In this document: in pieces, positions 12,501-21,569 of the stretch | Layout of the letters: every line of letters begins with the position of its first letter | Numbering within the stretch: position 1 is the first letter of the stretch | The notes under the pieces: generated by a model | The model's database searches: none | Told to the model about the DNA's origin: nothing | Seen by the model: the letters and a program-made list of their open reading frames with translations, nothing else | Source: Apostichopus japonicus | Lineage: Eukaryota; Echinodermata; Holothuroidea; Aspidochirotida; Stichopodidae | Reading direction: 5' to 3' | Assembly: GCF_037975245.1 (NCBI RefSeq) | Contig: NC_092572.1 | Coordinates: 4,671,501-4,735,500, forward strand | Length of the DNA stretch: 64,000 bases | Program-made: the position numbers and the translations under genes

Positions 12501-15500
12501 GGTATTGGTCTTGTTGTTGTTAGTGTTGGAGTTTCTGTTGGTATTGTTGTTGGTATTGGAGTTGTTGTTGGTATTGGAGTTGTTGTTGGTATTGGTGTTG
12601 TTGTTGTTGGTATCGGTGTTGTTATTGGTATTGGTGTTGTTGTTGGTATTGCTATTGTTGGTGGTATTGGTATTGGTGTTATTGTTGGTATTGGTGCTGT
12701 TGTTGGTATTCGTCTTGTTGTTGTTAGTGTTGGAGTTTCTGTTGGTATTGTTGTTGTTGTTGTTGGTATTGGAGTTGTTGTTGGTATTGGTGTTGTTGTT
12801 GGTATTGGAGTTGTTGTTAGCATTGGTGTTGTTGGTATCGGTGTTGTTATTGGTATTGGTGTTGTTGTTGGTATTGTTATTGTTGGTGGTATTGATATTG
12901 GTGTTATTGTTGGCATTGGTGTTGTTGTTGGTATTTGTGTTGTTGTTGTTCCGTGCCCGATAGTTTGAGTTTTGCCTTGTGTATGCGTCAGCCTCTTTCG
13001 ATCGATGTGGTGTGATGGTAGGGGTGGGGGTGAGGCTGGGAGAGTAATTACGACAAAGATCGACTAACTGACACTAAGAACCATTGGAACAATTCATACT
13101 TTATTGACTGACCCATACGTATTCTTCACACAGTAATTAGCCTGTCTATTGCTGGATTGTCAACAAGCAAACTCCAGGAAGTGACCAAAGGGACATTCAA
13201 ATGCACGAAGATCTCTCTGGATTCCCAGTCAACTACCTCAGGTAATGATGGTGAACTGAAGTAATACACTTTTGGTATTGTGCTACAATGACCCAATTCC
13301 ATTTGTCGTGCGTTTCACTATATCATTTTCTTAACATATCATTGTGTAACGACTCCTTGCTTTAACATCTAAATCCGTATCGTGCACTGATATGATTATG
13401 ATTTACCATAGATGTAGCTTTATTATTTTTACCATTTACGAACAATATCTCTTCCTGCTATTCGTTATATGTTTAGTAAACATTCGTTGAAAGGACAACG
13501 GTTAGCACTAGTTTAGTATGTTAACTGTTTGAAATACCAATAGCGCCAAACAAAACCTTACTGTACTATATTCATATCATGTAGTTTATTAAAGTGGTCA
13601 TGCCAAGGGGTATAAAACTTTTGAAGATATATTATTTGGCATATTTGATTTCCAAAATGTCACTTTCGACGTATATAACGCAACCGTTTGCGAGAAATCG
13701 TAAAAAACAAAGATCGGGTTTTCGGTGACCTCCACGAAAAACCCCGAAATGAGCCTCAGTACGTGATGACGACATAAAAGGGACGTAAGCTTTGTCGACA
13801 AAGCTGCTGTGTGTCAGCTCCGTGCACACAGTCAATAGGAGTTTCGTGATGTGTACTGGCTACTTTCGTCTTTCTTTTGTACGATTTCCGTCTTTTAGAA
13901 GCAACTCATAATTATTATGCCGCATCGGTGTGTAATCGGGAGGTGTAGTAACACAAATTCGAAAGATATAAGTTGTCGTTTGTGGCCAAAAGATAACAAA
14001 ACAAGGCGATTATGGACGCGTTTTGTTCAGTTGACAAGAGCAGATTTCCATCGGTCTACCGAGTACAGCGTTATTTGCAGCCAACATTTCTCAGCAGAAT
14101 GCTACCCTGCATCTCATCGACTTCAACAGCAATTTGGATTAGGAAAAAGAAAGAAAGTTGATCTTATACCTGGTTCCGTGCCAACGATAAAATATCCGCA
14201 AAATATTCCAGAGACAGCCGAATCAGCATCGGTATCAGGTGAACCTAGCGTTACAAGTTGTAGTGGAACTGATAATAGCAACACCCTTGTAATGGCCCAA
14301 CACAGAATATCAGTGACAGTAGATTATTCAAGCAGCATTCCCGTTTCGAGCGATGGGCGTACTGGTAGTACAACTGTTGCAAGTACGGTTATAGACACTA
14401 TACCAGCAGAATTCATCCCTCCAAGGAAAAAGGTCAGGTTATCATCAGAACGTCGTGTCAGGAAGAAGGTTAGTAGACTTAGCCTAAATTTTGTCTGGTG
14501 GGGTGGTGGTTTGAAACAAAGAATATATTTCTATTATTCATTTGCACAGAAGATCTTCCACGTATACTTTCCTAGCTAGGCTAACGTTAGTTCGTAACGT
14601 TTGGCTTGCTGTAGTCAGGTAGTGTAGGCCTACAGACTACTCCACACCGTGTACAGTAAAACATCATGAAAATGTTACTTGAACATAATAAGAATGTCAA
14701 TTACGAGTAAAAAACTCCAAATACTAATATAGAAGACCGTAAACGTTTAATTTCTGGGGCCTAAAGTTACGGAATGTTCAAGTAAAGAAATAAGTTCACC
14801 ATTGCAATCCCTGCAAGCGTTCCTGGCGTTCATCCTGGTTGTCCACTTCATTTTCCGCTTCGTTTTCGTCGGCAAGCGGCTCGAACTGGTAAGGAATAAT
14901 ATCTCCAGCATTTTGATCTTCGTTGATTTCGTTGTCTTCCAAATCATTTTCATCATAACTGGAGCTAGAATATGACAAATTAACATCCGAAGAGCCGGAG
15001 GAACTCTCACTGTCAGAAGCCATTTCGTGCAGTCTACGTACTGTAAAAATCACTGACTGTATCATTGATTCCTGGGATGACGTAGTTAACCGTCGTGACG
15101 TCATCAGTTACCGTTCCTTTTTTTTTTTTTGAGAACCCCAATAAATATTGATTTCAAAGTTGATTTTTGTCATGAAAATGGCTTTATTTCCAGAAATTTC
15201 TGTTGGATTATTGAATTCAGGGATATCAAAAAGCTATTTCAGGTAAAATCTCATTTTTTTTGGGAGGCTTGGCATGACCACTTTAACTATAAAGTTAAGT
15301 TGTGTCTCTTGCGAACAGTACTGGGCACGTAAGTATCTATGTGATCAAGAAGAATTGAATGATATGTTTGACAATTTCCCAAAGTCCCGAATAATGTAAT
15401 AATATAAAGTTCAATAAATTCATTAATGGACGTTAATTAATTTATATTGTTTCTTCATTTAAATGCTATAAGCCTGTTATTTGCCTATTTTAGCTTGTAG

Positions 15501-18500
15501 GCAAATTTTGCCAAGTGAAATGAATGGGTTTTCATTAGGCGGTAGTGTAAAATGGGTTTTCCTTAGGCGGTAATTTCAACATACTGTTTAAGCTTAAGTC
15601 ATTTAATAAACTAGAATGAATTAATAGGCATTCTTACATTGTTGTCTTGAGAATGTACATTCTATATTTCCGTCGCAGTCCAAATGGTAACAGGTTCCCA
15701 AGCTACGGAAGATACCACGTACGTAACATCGAAGGTATCAAAGCATATAGATGACAGTACACCAGAAACTAGTGTAATCCATGACCCTACTACGACCAGG
15801 GGGGCAGTTTGTGAGTATTTTATTCCCAACTTTAGAAATTTAATTTGATTGGTATTTCATGCTTTCATCGTATGGAATTCAACACAGCCCTTATACTTGA
15901 GCTGAACATTTCATACGCCATACGGTCGGCGTTGATGTCCTAAATATGTCCATATTTCTGTTGCAGTCAAAATGACAACTGATTCTAAACCAGCGAAAGA
16001 GACCACATACTTAACGTCTAAGGTATCTACTTATGCAGATGACAGTACATTAGAAGCTACTACAATTCCTGACTCCACTACGAAAACGACAGTTCGTAAG
16101 TATTTTTTTTTTCCAATTTTAGAAATTTAATTTGATTGGTATTTCATTTCTTTTATCGTATGGAATTCAACACGGCCCTTATACTTGAGCTGAACATTTC
16201 ATACGCCATACGGTCGGCGTTGATGTCCTAAATATGTCCATATTTCTGTTGCAGTCAAAATGACAACTGATTCTAAACCAGCGAAAGAGACCACATACTT
16301 AACGTCTAAGGTATCTACTTATGCAGATGGCAGTACATCAAAAGCTACAACAATTCCTGACTCCACTACGAAAACGACAATTCGTGAGTATTTTATTTCC
16401 AATTTTAGAAATTCGATTTCATTGGTATTTCATTCCTTTTATCATATGGAATTCAACACAGCCTTATGTTTGAGCTTAAGATTTCATACGGTTGCCGTGG
16501 ATGTCTTGAATTAGTGATGTCCATATTTCTGCTGCAGTCAAAATGACAACTGTCTCTAAATCCCTGACCTTACTACGTTCGTGAGTATTTTGTTCCAACG
16601 AAGTTTATAAATGTTTAGTTTGATTGGGAGGCCTGTTTTATTTGTTTTATCGTAAGGAACTCAACACAACCCGTATATTTGAGCTGAACATTTCATACAA
16701 TTGTCATTGATGTCTTGAATATGTGATGTCCATATTTCAATTGCAGTCAAAATGACAACTGATTCTAAGCCAGCGAAAGAGACCACATACTTAACGTCTA
16801 AGGTATCTACTTATGCAGATGGCAGTACATTAGAAACTACAACAGTTCCTGAATCCACTACGAAAACGACAGTTCGTAAGTATTTTAATTCCAATTTTAG
16901 AGATATGATATGATTGGTAGTTAATATCGTTTATCGTAAGGAATTAAACGAAGGCCTATACTATATCAACGTAAGATTTAATACGGTAGCCAAAAAGCTT
17001 TATTAGTCGTTAGTATGGCATTTCCATATTTCCTTATATTTCATTTCGTTGGAATGTTACAACTGATGATAAATCTGAGAAAGAAAATAAAACTGTCAAC
17101 ATTAGTCTTTTTTCTCTTTTAAAATTATCGTTCATCATAGTTAATTTCGCTTAAAAAAGGATAAAATGAGTGTTAATTTACATTGATATTTTTTCGTTGA
17201 CATACGGTAACGTCAGAATACATGGAATGTGCGGTTACCAACGATTTAGTATTGAACGAATTTGAATTACACCCATCAAATATAATGTAACATTATGCGC
17301 ATTAATACTTTGCACCCATGTAATATCTATGTTTTTTACGTTGCAGTAAAACTTTCGACGAATATCGTAACTACGGAAGATAACACAGACGTAACTCCAA
17401 GTGCATATACATCTGATTGGAAAGTAATTTTAAGAATAAACTATACACTCATTTAACCTTAGTAGGACCTGATTGTGGGGCAACGGTGTCTTTACATTTA
17501 CATATATGTTTGTTTATATTCTCCGTTACAGAGGAAATTTCGACAATATTCATAACTACGGAAGATCCGTCAGACCTTACTACGATCATGTCAACATACG
17601 TAGCTGACAGTACAACAGAAACTGATGGAATCTCTGAACTAACTACGAAAACGGCAGTTCGTAAGTATTTTAATTCCAACGGTAGAAATATGATTTGATT
17701 GAGAAGTGATAATTAAGAATTAAACTGCCGATCTAAATCTCATTTATCCAAAGCTATGTTGGCATAATATTGTATTCGTTAGCATTTGATATATTTATTT
17801 GTTATTCTATTATTACTCTTACAATATCACGCACCATAGGTCTAACTTTGCGTAATGATACTGAAACATATCCCATTTTACTATGAAGTTTTTGGTTTGG
17901 TTTGCTTTTCTCACAAAGCCTGTCCGACTTGGATCGACATTGGTGATGACCAATACTGTTTGAGCGATATCGAACTTAATTGGACTGAAGCAGCCGAATG
18001 TTGTCGCCTGCCACCAAACAATGGACATCTCGTTTACATAGAAAGTGAAGACGAGAGAGACCAAATAGAGAGTTTTCGTGATGCCCTCAATACATATGTA
18101 AATCGTTGTTGGATAGGTATCGAAGACTCGATTAATGAAGGTAACATTAATAACCCACCCGATACTCATAGCTAGTACAGTAACTACTGTTCATGTTCCA
18201 CAACCGTGCACCAGCAACTACTGCGCTGTGTTTGTAGCACGGTAACATGTGTTACAGGTGGCACAGTAATTACTGCATGTTACCGTGTTGCAAACACAGC
18301 GCAGTAGTTACTTATGCACGGTTGTGGAACATGAACGGTAGTTACTGTACTAGCTATGAGTATCGGGGACATAAACCAGTATCACATATATTTATAAGTA
18401 ACGATGTTGGACAGGTGTTGAAGGTCCAATGACTGAAAGTATAATATTCATATCCGTAGAGCATTTTAAAACCACACGTGGTGTTTATCAGTAGCCGTGT

Positions 18501-19132
18501 TGGAAATTGTCGAAGACACCATGAATGAAGGTATCATTTATCACAGGCAACGTATTAAAAATCAGATGGTTTTGTTAAGTTAAGGTGTGGGATAGGTGTC
18601 GACAACGGAATGTATGAAGATATCTTTTTTTAACTGGTATCGTAATTTTTAAATCCACGTGTATTTGTTAGTAACGGTGTTGGATTGGTGTCGACTACCG
18701 AATGAAAGAAGACAATATTAACTGGTACCGTATATATATAACTGCCATGCATTTATCAGTAACGGTGCTGGATAGGTGTCGATGACGGCAAGAAGGAAGA
18801 TGGATTGACAGCATATATGTTTCCACAATTTACAGCATATCAGTATTAATATTGTGCTTTTTGTTATCATGTAAGTCATTAGTTCCATACCTAACACCGG
18901 TGTGGTCATAACACTGCATACTGTGTATTGTATTAACGAGTCTTTTTCAATTATTTAAGGAGAATGGACGTACGAGGACGGGAGATCCCCAGCATTTGTC
19001 AACTGGGAATATGGGGAACCGGATGGTAACACAGGTAACAGAGGAGACCAAGACTGCGCATTTATAAATTCTGATGGTTATTACCACGATGCCCCTTGCC
19101 ATAGAGACTTGCATTTCATCTGTGAACGTTGA
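9547..19132 (+). CDS. Secreted mucin-stalk C-type lectin, multi-exon
   Basis: Predicted secreted or surface lectin. Exons chosen by splice sites, all joining in phase 1: 9547-9598 (signal peptide MGSTCHLGLVTMLTIPCG), 13134-13241 (36 residues, one Cys, Ser/Thr-rich), stalk exons 15679-15810, 15967-16095, 16255-16383, 16747-16875, 17347-17400 (weak donor) and 17532-17660, then the lectin domain in 17919-18140 and 18960-19132. The domain shows CPTW, DDQYC, WTEAAECC, RCWIGIED, WEYGEPD, DCAFI and FICER before TGA. These are family landmarks: the paired Cys, WIG in strand beta-2, and the C-terminal FICE. The calcium site is altered: EPD stands where EPN or QPD is usual and there is no WND, so calcium-dependent sugar binding is doubtful. 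There are extra cysteines (ECC). About 400 residues in all. The join of the first two exons to the rest is inferred from phase and position only. Introns carry many transposons. Confidence 0.75.
9915..9980. repeat. Three-copy 21-bp tandem repeat
   Basis: Three near-identical units of GATTTAAGGCAATATTATGTT in the first lectin intron. The middle copy has AATGC in place of AAGGC. Confidence 0.85.
10332..12261. mobile_element. hAT-like composite element (about 1.9 kb)
   Basis: The left end CAGGCGCGTATCCAGG and right end CCTGGATACGCACCTG are inverted repeats with one mismatch, followed inward by CCCGGGGGGCGCG on both sides. The flanks share only ATAAT (10327-10331 and 12262-12266), so the two ends may come from different copies. 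Inside, a segment beginning CTATCTAAGCGGAGCGCCAC (10376) recurs at 11588 in the same orientation, beside a second possible terminus CAGGCGTGTAGCGAG near 11555; this suggests one family member inserted in or joined to another. A pyrimidine-rich tract fills 12110-12215. There is no transposase frame. Confidence 0.65.
11008..11451. mobile_element. Nested hAT-like MITE (444 bp), 8-bp duplication
   Basis: It starts CATAGGCGTAGG and ends CCTACGCCTTTG, so 11 of 12 terminal bases are inverted-repeat matches. The flanking direct repeat is ACTACACA at 11000-11007 and 11452-11459; chance likeness extends it to 13 bp. Next to the left end is a poly-C run (11044-11058). It is non-coding and lies within the hAT-like composite at 10332-12261, so it is younger than that element. 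Confidence 0.85.
12262..12435. other. Short spacer between hAT-like element and minisatellite
   Basis: AT-rich intron sequence without recognisable features; it separates the hAT-like right end from the GTT-rich array. Confidence 0.4.
12436..12954. repeat. GTTGTTGGTATTG minisatellite with 204-bp higher-order unit
   Basis: An imperfect tandem repeat of a 12-18 bp unit. A distinctive block starting CTTGTTGTTGTTAGTGTTGG at 12510 returns at 12714, exactly 204 bp later, and a GATATTGGTGTTATTG block at 12894 marks a third partial copy. All variants keep multiples of 3, so both strands stay open for 500 bp: Val/Gly/Ile repeats on plus, Thr/Pro/Ile on minus. I treat this as a satellite in a lectin intron because no splice signals or start context support translation. 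Confidence 0.85.
13917..14467 (+). CDS. THAP zinc-finger protein of the Kolobok-like element
   Basis: Predicted DNA-binding protein that would recognise transposon ends or host sites. Residues 1-90 form a THAP domain (C2CH zinc finger): MPHRCVIGRC supplies Cys5 and Cys10, a Trp follows in RRLWTRF, the second zinc pair is in CSQHF, and the closing GSVPTIK stands for the AVPTIF box. A Ser/Thr-rich linker follows, then a basic nuclear-localisation-like tail (PPRKKVRLSSERRVRKK). I end the exon at 14467 because AAG is followed by GTTAGT, a plausible donor; the open frame runs on to 14579 but becomes low-complexity. A start at 13917 is the natural THAP start. A downstream exon is not visible. Confidence 0.8.
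14800..15023 (-). CDS. Acidic N-terminal exon with PYQFEP motif, P2X7-ballast-like
   Basis: It starts MASDSESSSGSSD, continues as a strongly acidic Ser/Asp/Glu-rich stretch, then IIPYQFEPLADENE, more acid, and RLQGLQ before a donor (TG|GTGAAC at 14800/14799) that splits a Trp codon. From memory this order (acidic head, P-Y-x-F-E-P, acidic linker, then W followed by CxCGxC in the next exon) is that of the uncharacterised invertebrate proteins related to the cytoplasmic ballast domain of P2X7 receptors. The Cys-rich exon that should follow is absent from the transposon's remaining 200 bp, so this copy is incomplete. The exon runs toward the THAP frame, convergently. Confidence 0.5.
15679..17660 (+). 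repeat. Tandemly duplicated stalk exons of the lectin gene
   Basis: Six exon-like units of the same Thr-rich sequence, typically 129 bp, phase 1 to phase 1: starts 15679, 15967, 16255, 16747, 17347 and 17532, plus a decayed one at 16538. The repeated peptide is KMTTDSKPAKETTYLTSKVS followed by TYADDSTLEATTIPDSTTKT, likely O-glycosylated. The units at 15967 and 16255 are almost identical through exon and intron (unit length 288 bp), so that duplication is recent; the outer units are diverged. Symmetric phase means copies can be gained or skipped without changing frame. Confidence 0.85.
16538..16580 (+). pseudogene. Decayed stalk exon (43 bp)
   Basis: It keeps the acceptor (GCTGCAG), the opening TCAAAATGACAACTG and the donor (TTC|GTGAGT) of the stalk exons, but most of the middle is gone. 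At 43 bp it would shift phase if included, so it is presumably skipped or marks an allele in decay. Confidence 0.75.
18161..18364. repeat. Near-perfect fold-back palindrome in lectin-domain intron
   Basis: Two arms of about 95 bp are inverted copies with only a few mismatches: the left begins GATACTCATAGCTAGTACAG and the right ends with its complement; a loop of about 10 bp lies near 18257. It is probably a short fold-back transposon. It starts 20 bp after the donor of the first lectin-domain exon, so the pre-mRNA could form a long stem immediately after the splice site. Confidence 0.9.
18397..18805 (+). repeat. Tandem decayed copies of the lectin exon's 3' end
   Basis: About five diverged units, 90-110 bp apart (near 18400, 18492, 18576, 18671 and 18760). 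Each resembles the true exon-intron border at 18102-18150: GT(T)GTTGGATAGGTGTCGA..., then AATGAATGAAGGTATCATT in place of the exon's ATTAATGAAG|GTAACATT. They appear to be tandem amplifications of the last 45 or so coding bases plus the donor and early intron of the first lectin-domain exon. Confidence 0.7.
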
Positions 19133-21252
19133 TGTTATATGGAACTGTGAGCTGTTATCGAAAATACTTTCTCCAAAAATCAGACCTAGTATCAAAGTGA
19201 ATGTGGTTGGATTTATGATCATAATGTATGACGAAATCCAGCTTCAAAAATAGTCAGTCAGGAAACATTGTTATAATCCATAGTTTAACTACTAAGATAA
19301 ATGTGTACAACGAAACATTATTCTTTCCCTCCATGAAATGCATCTTTTTAGCAGATAAACCACTTTATCGATGACTTTGTCAGCAATGTAATTGTACATA
19401 ACTCCCCCCCCCCCCCATCCTTATGTTTAATGGCTATGATCCCAGATAACTGGACATATACATAAAGTGTGTCTATGTATAAAGTGCAATCGCTGATATC
19501 TTTTTTCATTAAGTGATGGTTGTCCATGAGGAATTCAAGTTAAAGTTGACCAGTATTAGATATACTAAAAAAACAAATATTCAAAGTATTCAACGTGCGG
19601 GTCAAGAATCATTCTACGGATACAAATATTTTGGAGGTCCCCCCCCCAAAAAAAGGTGAAATAATCATTAAGTAACATTACAAATTCACCACCATTTTGC
19701 AACTTTACTCAGCCTTAATCATATAAAATGTTGTGAAAGGCGAAAAGGGCTAAGGTGATGAACGGTTCTGGTCACCAAGGAAAAAGCCAATATATTATCC
19801 AGAGTATACTTTACCAATTTAAACTGTTCGATTACATATCAATATTAATTGTTGCGGTCGTTGACTTTTGTCGTGTAAAATTGCGCACACAATTTGGGAG
19901 AATGTGAAGCCGTCCCCCTCCCCCTCTCCTTTTACTTTTCTGCAAAATGCTTTACTTGATTGGCCCCACTGTTTGGGGATCTTGTTTTGATATCTCTTAG
20001 CTATTTCAAAAGTATAGATGGGCAGAAATACTTCTCTAAGGGGATGTTTGGAGTTTCTTGAAAAGTATCAGCCATTTTGAGTGCACTTTTTAAAGCAAAC
20101 CAAGGTTAAACCGGAAACTCTTCTCCACTCATCCCCCAACCACCGCCGAATAAAAAATAAAAAATATGAAACATCTACTTCTCATTCATATTTATCACAC
20201 GGAAATAAAGGCTATAGAATACAGTTAAAAGTATTTCCCGGTGGCTAAAGGTGATTGCTGAACAATATTGATGAAACTTTTATGAATCTAACTGAGAAAA
20301 CCACATTCTCGTAGCACTTTGTACTACCAAGGTATGAATATTTAGAAGCAAGTTAGTGATATTTTGGCATCTGGCAACAGCAGAATGGATGCTATCATCA
20401 GGGCACTTTAACTGAAACTTTCTTTGTTTATCTTTATAACTTGTTAATCGTTAATTCACAAACAAAAATGATATTTATACAAAAAAAGTTACATTTTCAT
20501 GAAATTCTAAGAACTGAGAACTTTGATAGCTATGAAAACATTCTTAATGTATCAGGTTTCAAAGATAATTCAACAAGGAGATTATTATAGTCTAATTAAA
20601 GCTTTCAAAGAGCTCAACTGACATCACAGACCTCCTACTGTGATACAACTTCCTGGAGTAGACTAGCCAATCAAAATAGGTTACATTAAATCAACCATAT
20701 CTCGAATTAGGAGTATGATCTTGATATCTCTTCAGTATAAGTTTCAAATTGATTGAAAAATCCAGAAAATCCCTTTAAATTATGATTCTTGAAAATGTTT
20801 AATCTAATCGGCTTTTCTTACATAGCAGCAAAACAATGAAATGCACTACCAAAAAGATTTAAAACTGCAAACAACTGACAAAGTTTTAATTAAGTTATGT
20901 CATGCTTTATGTACTTTTCGAGCATTTCGTCATATGAAAGTTTGACACCATTTATCGTTCATGTACATTGCACTTTTGAGTTCTTTTTCCTTAATCATAT
21001 GAAAACGAAAATTTGAAAAATTGAAAAAGGGAAAGACTTGTTGGTAAAATACATGTCACTTCGGAAATCACTTCACATACCTATGAATGTTACTTTAACT
21101 GCTTGTTATTGCTGTATATTTGCGTATATGTCCTAAATGTTCTGTTTTTGAGTTTCTCTGAAGTTCTCCTTTGTGATATAATGATTCGCCAAACAGCTTA
21201 CAATTTGCTTCAATCCTCAAGATAATCCCAAGGTTGGGAAATATCATCATTA
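19133..21252. other. Intergenic, nothing recognised
   Basis: The 3' flank of the lectin. I see poly-C runs at 19404 and 19639 and AT-rich unique-looking sequence, with no splice-supported exon, RNA gene or clear transposon end. Confidence 0.4.
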
Positions 21253-21330
21253 TTAAGCACTTTCATAATAATTAAAACAGCGTTATTACTTTTAAGAAGA
21301 ATCTGCTCAAATACTTACTATGTATATGGA
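21253..21330 (+). pseudogene. Relic of the 60.8-kb leader/signal-peptide exon
   Basis: CACTTTCATAATAATT followed by AACAGCGTTATTACT and AAGAATCTGC...TCAAATACT matches 60810-60868 with roughly 85% identity by eye, over about 65 bp. The ATG and hydrophobic codons that follow at 60871 are not preserved here. It looks like a dead duplicate of the leader of the secreted-protein gene at the right end. Confidence 0.6.
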
Positions 21331-21569
21331 ACATTGTGGCTAAAAAACAATGCTGCACCCACCCTAGAGACCTATTGACTGAAAGTGGAAAGAAATAGAA
21401 ATAAATTAATATACTCTTTGATTGTATGTTTCATTAAAACTACAACGTATTGCGTGGCAAAATGGAACTTAGTTGAGTGTCTGGCAGTGGAATTCATACA
21501 GAACATACAATTGATAACAATTACAACAATACTTGAAGGAACATTCAAGCTAATTAAATGTAATTATAC

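Larger units (their letters stand above)
13593..15282. mobile_element. Kolobok-like DNA transposon derivative (1690 bp)
   Basis: Perfect 15-bp terminal inverted repeats, AGTGGTCATGCCAAG and its complement, are flanked by TTAA at 13589-13592 and 15283-15286. A TTAA duplication together with an encoded THAP-domain protein fits the Kolobok superfamily; piggyBac also uses TTAA but does not usually carry THAP. Two coding pieces converge inside it: a THAP protein on plus (13917) and an acidic PYQFEP-bearing exon on minus (15023). There is no recognisable catalytic transposase exon in the 1.7 kb, so it is probably an internally deleted copy. It sits in the intron before the first lectin stalk exon. 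Confidence 0.8.

Noticed and set aside
12317-12968. Long open frames on both strands (up to 199 codons) in the GTT-rich region
   Set aside because: They arise from a minisatellite whose unit length is a multiple of three and which lacks stops; no splice sites, start context or domain.
13134-13241. Alternative acceptor at 13190 (AACTCCAG) for this lectin exon
   Set aside because: It would end in phase 2 rather than phase 1, whereas the 13133 acceptor keeps the gene's phase pattern.
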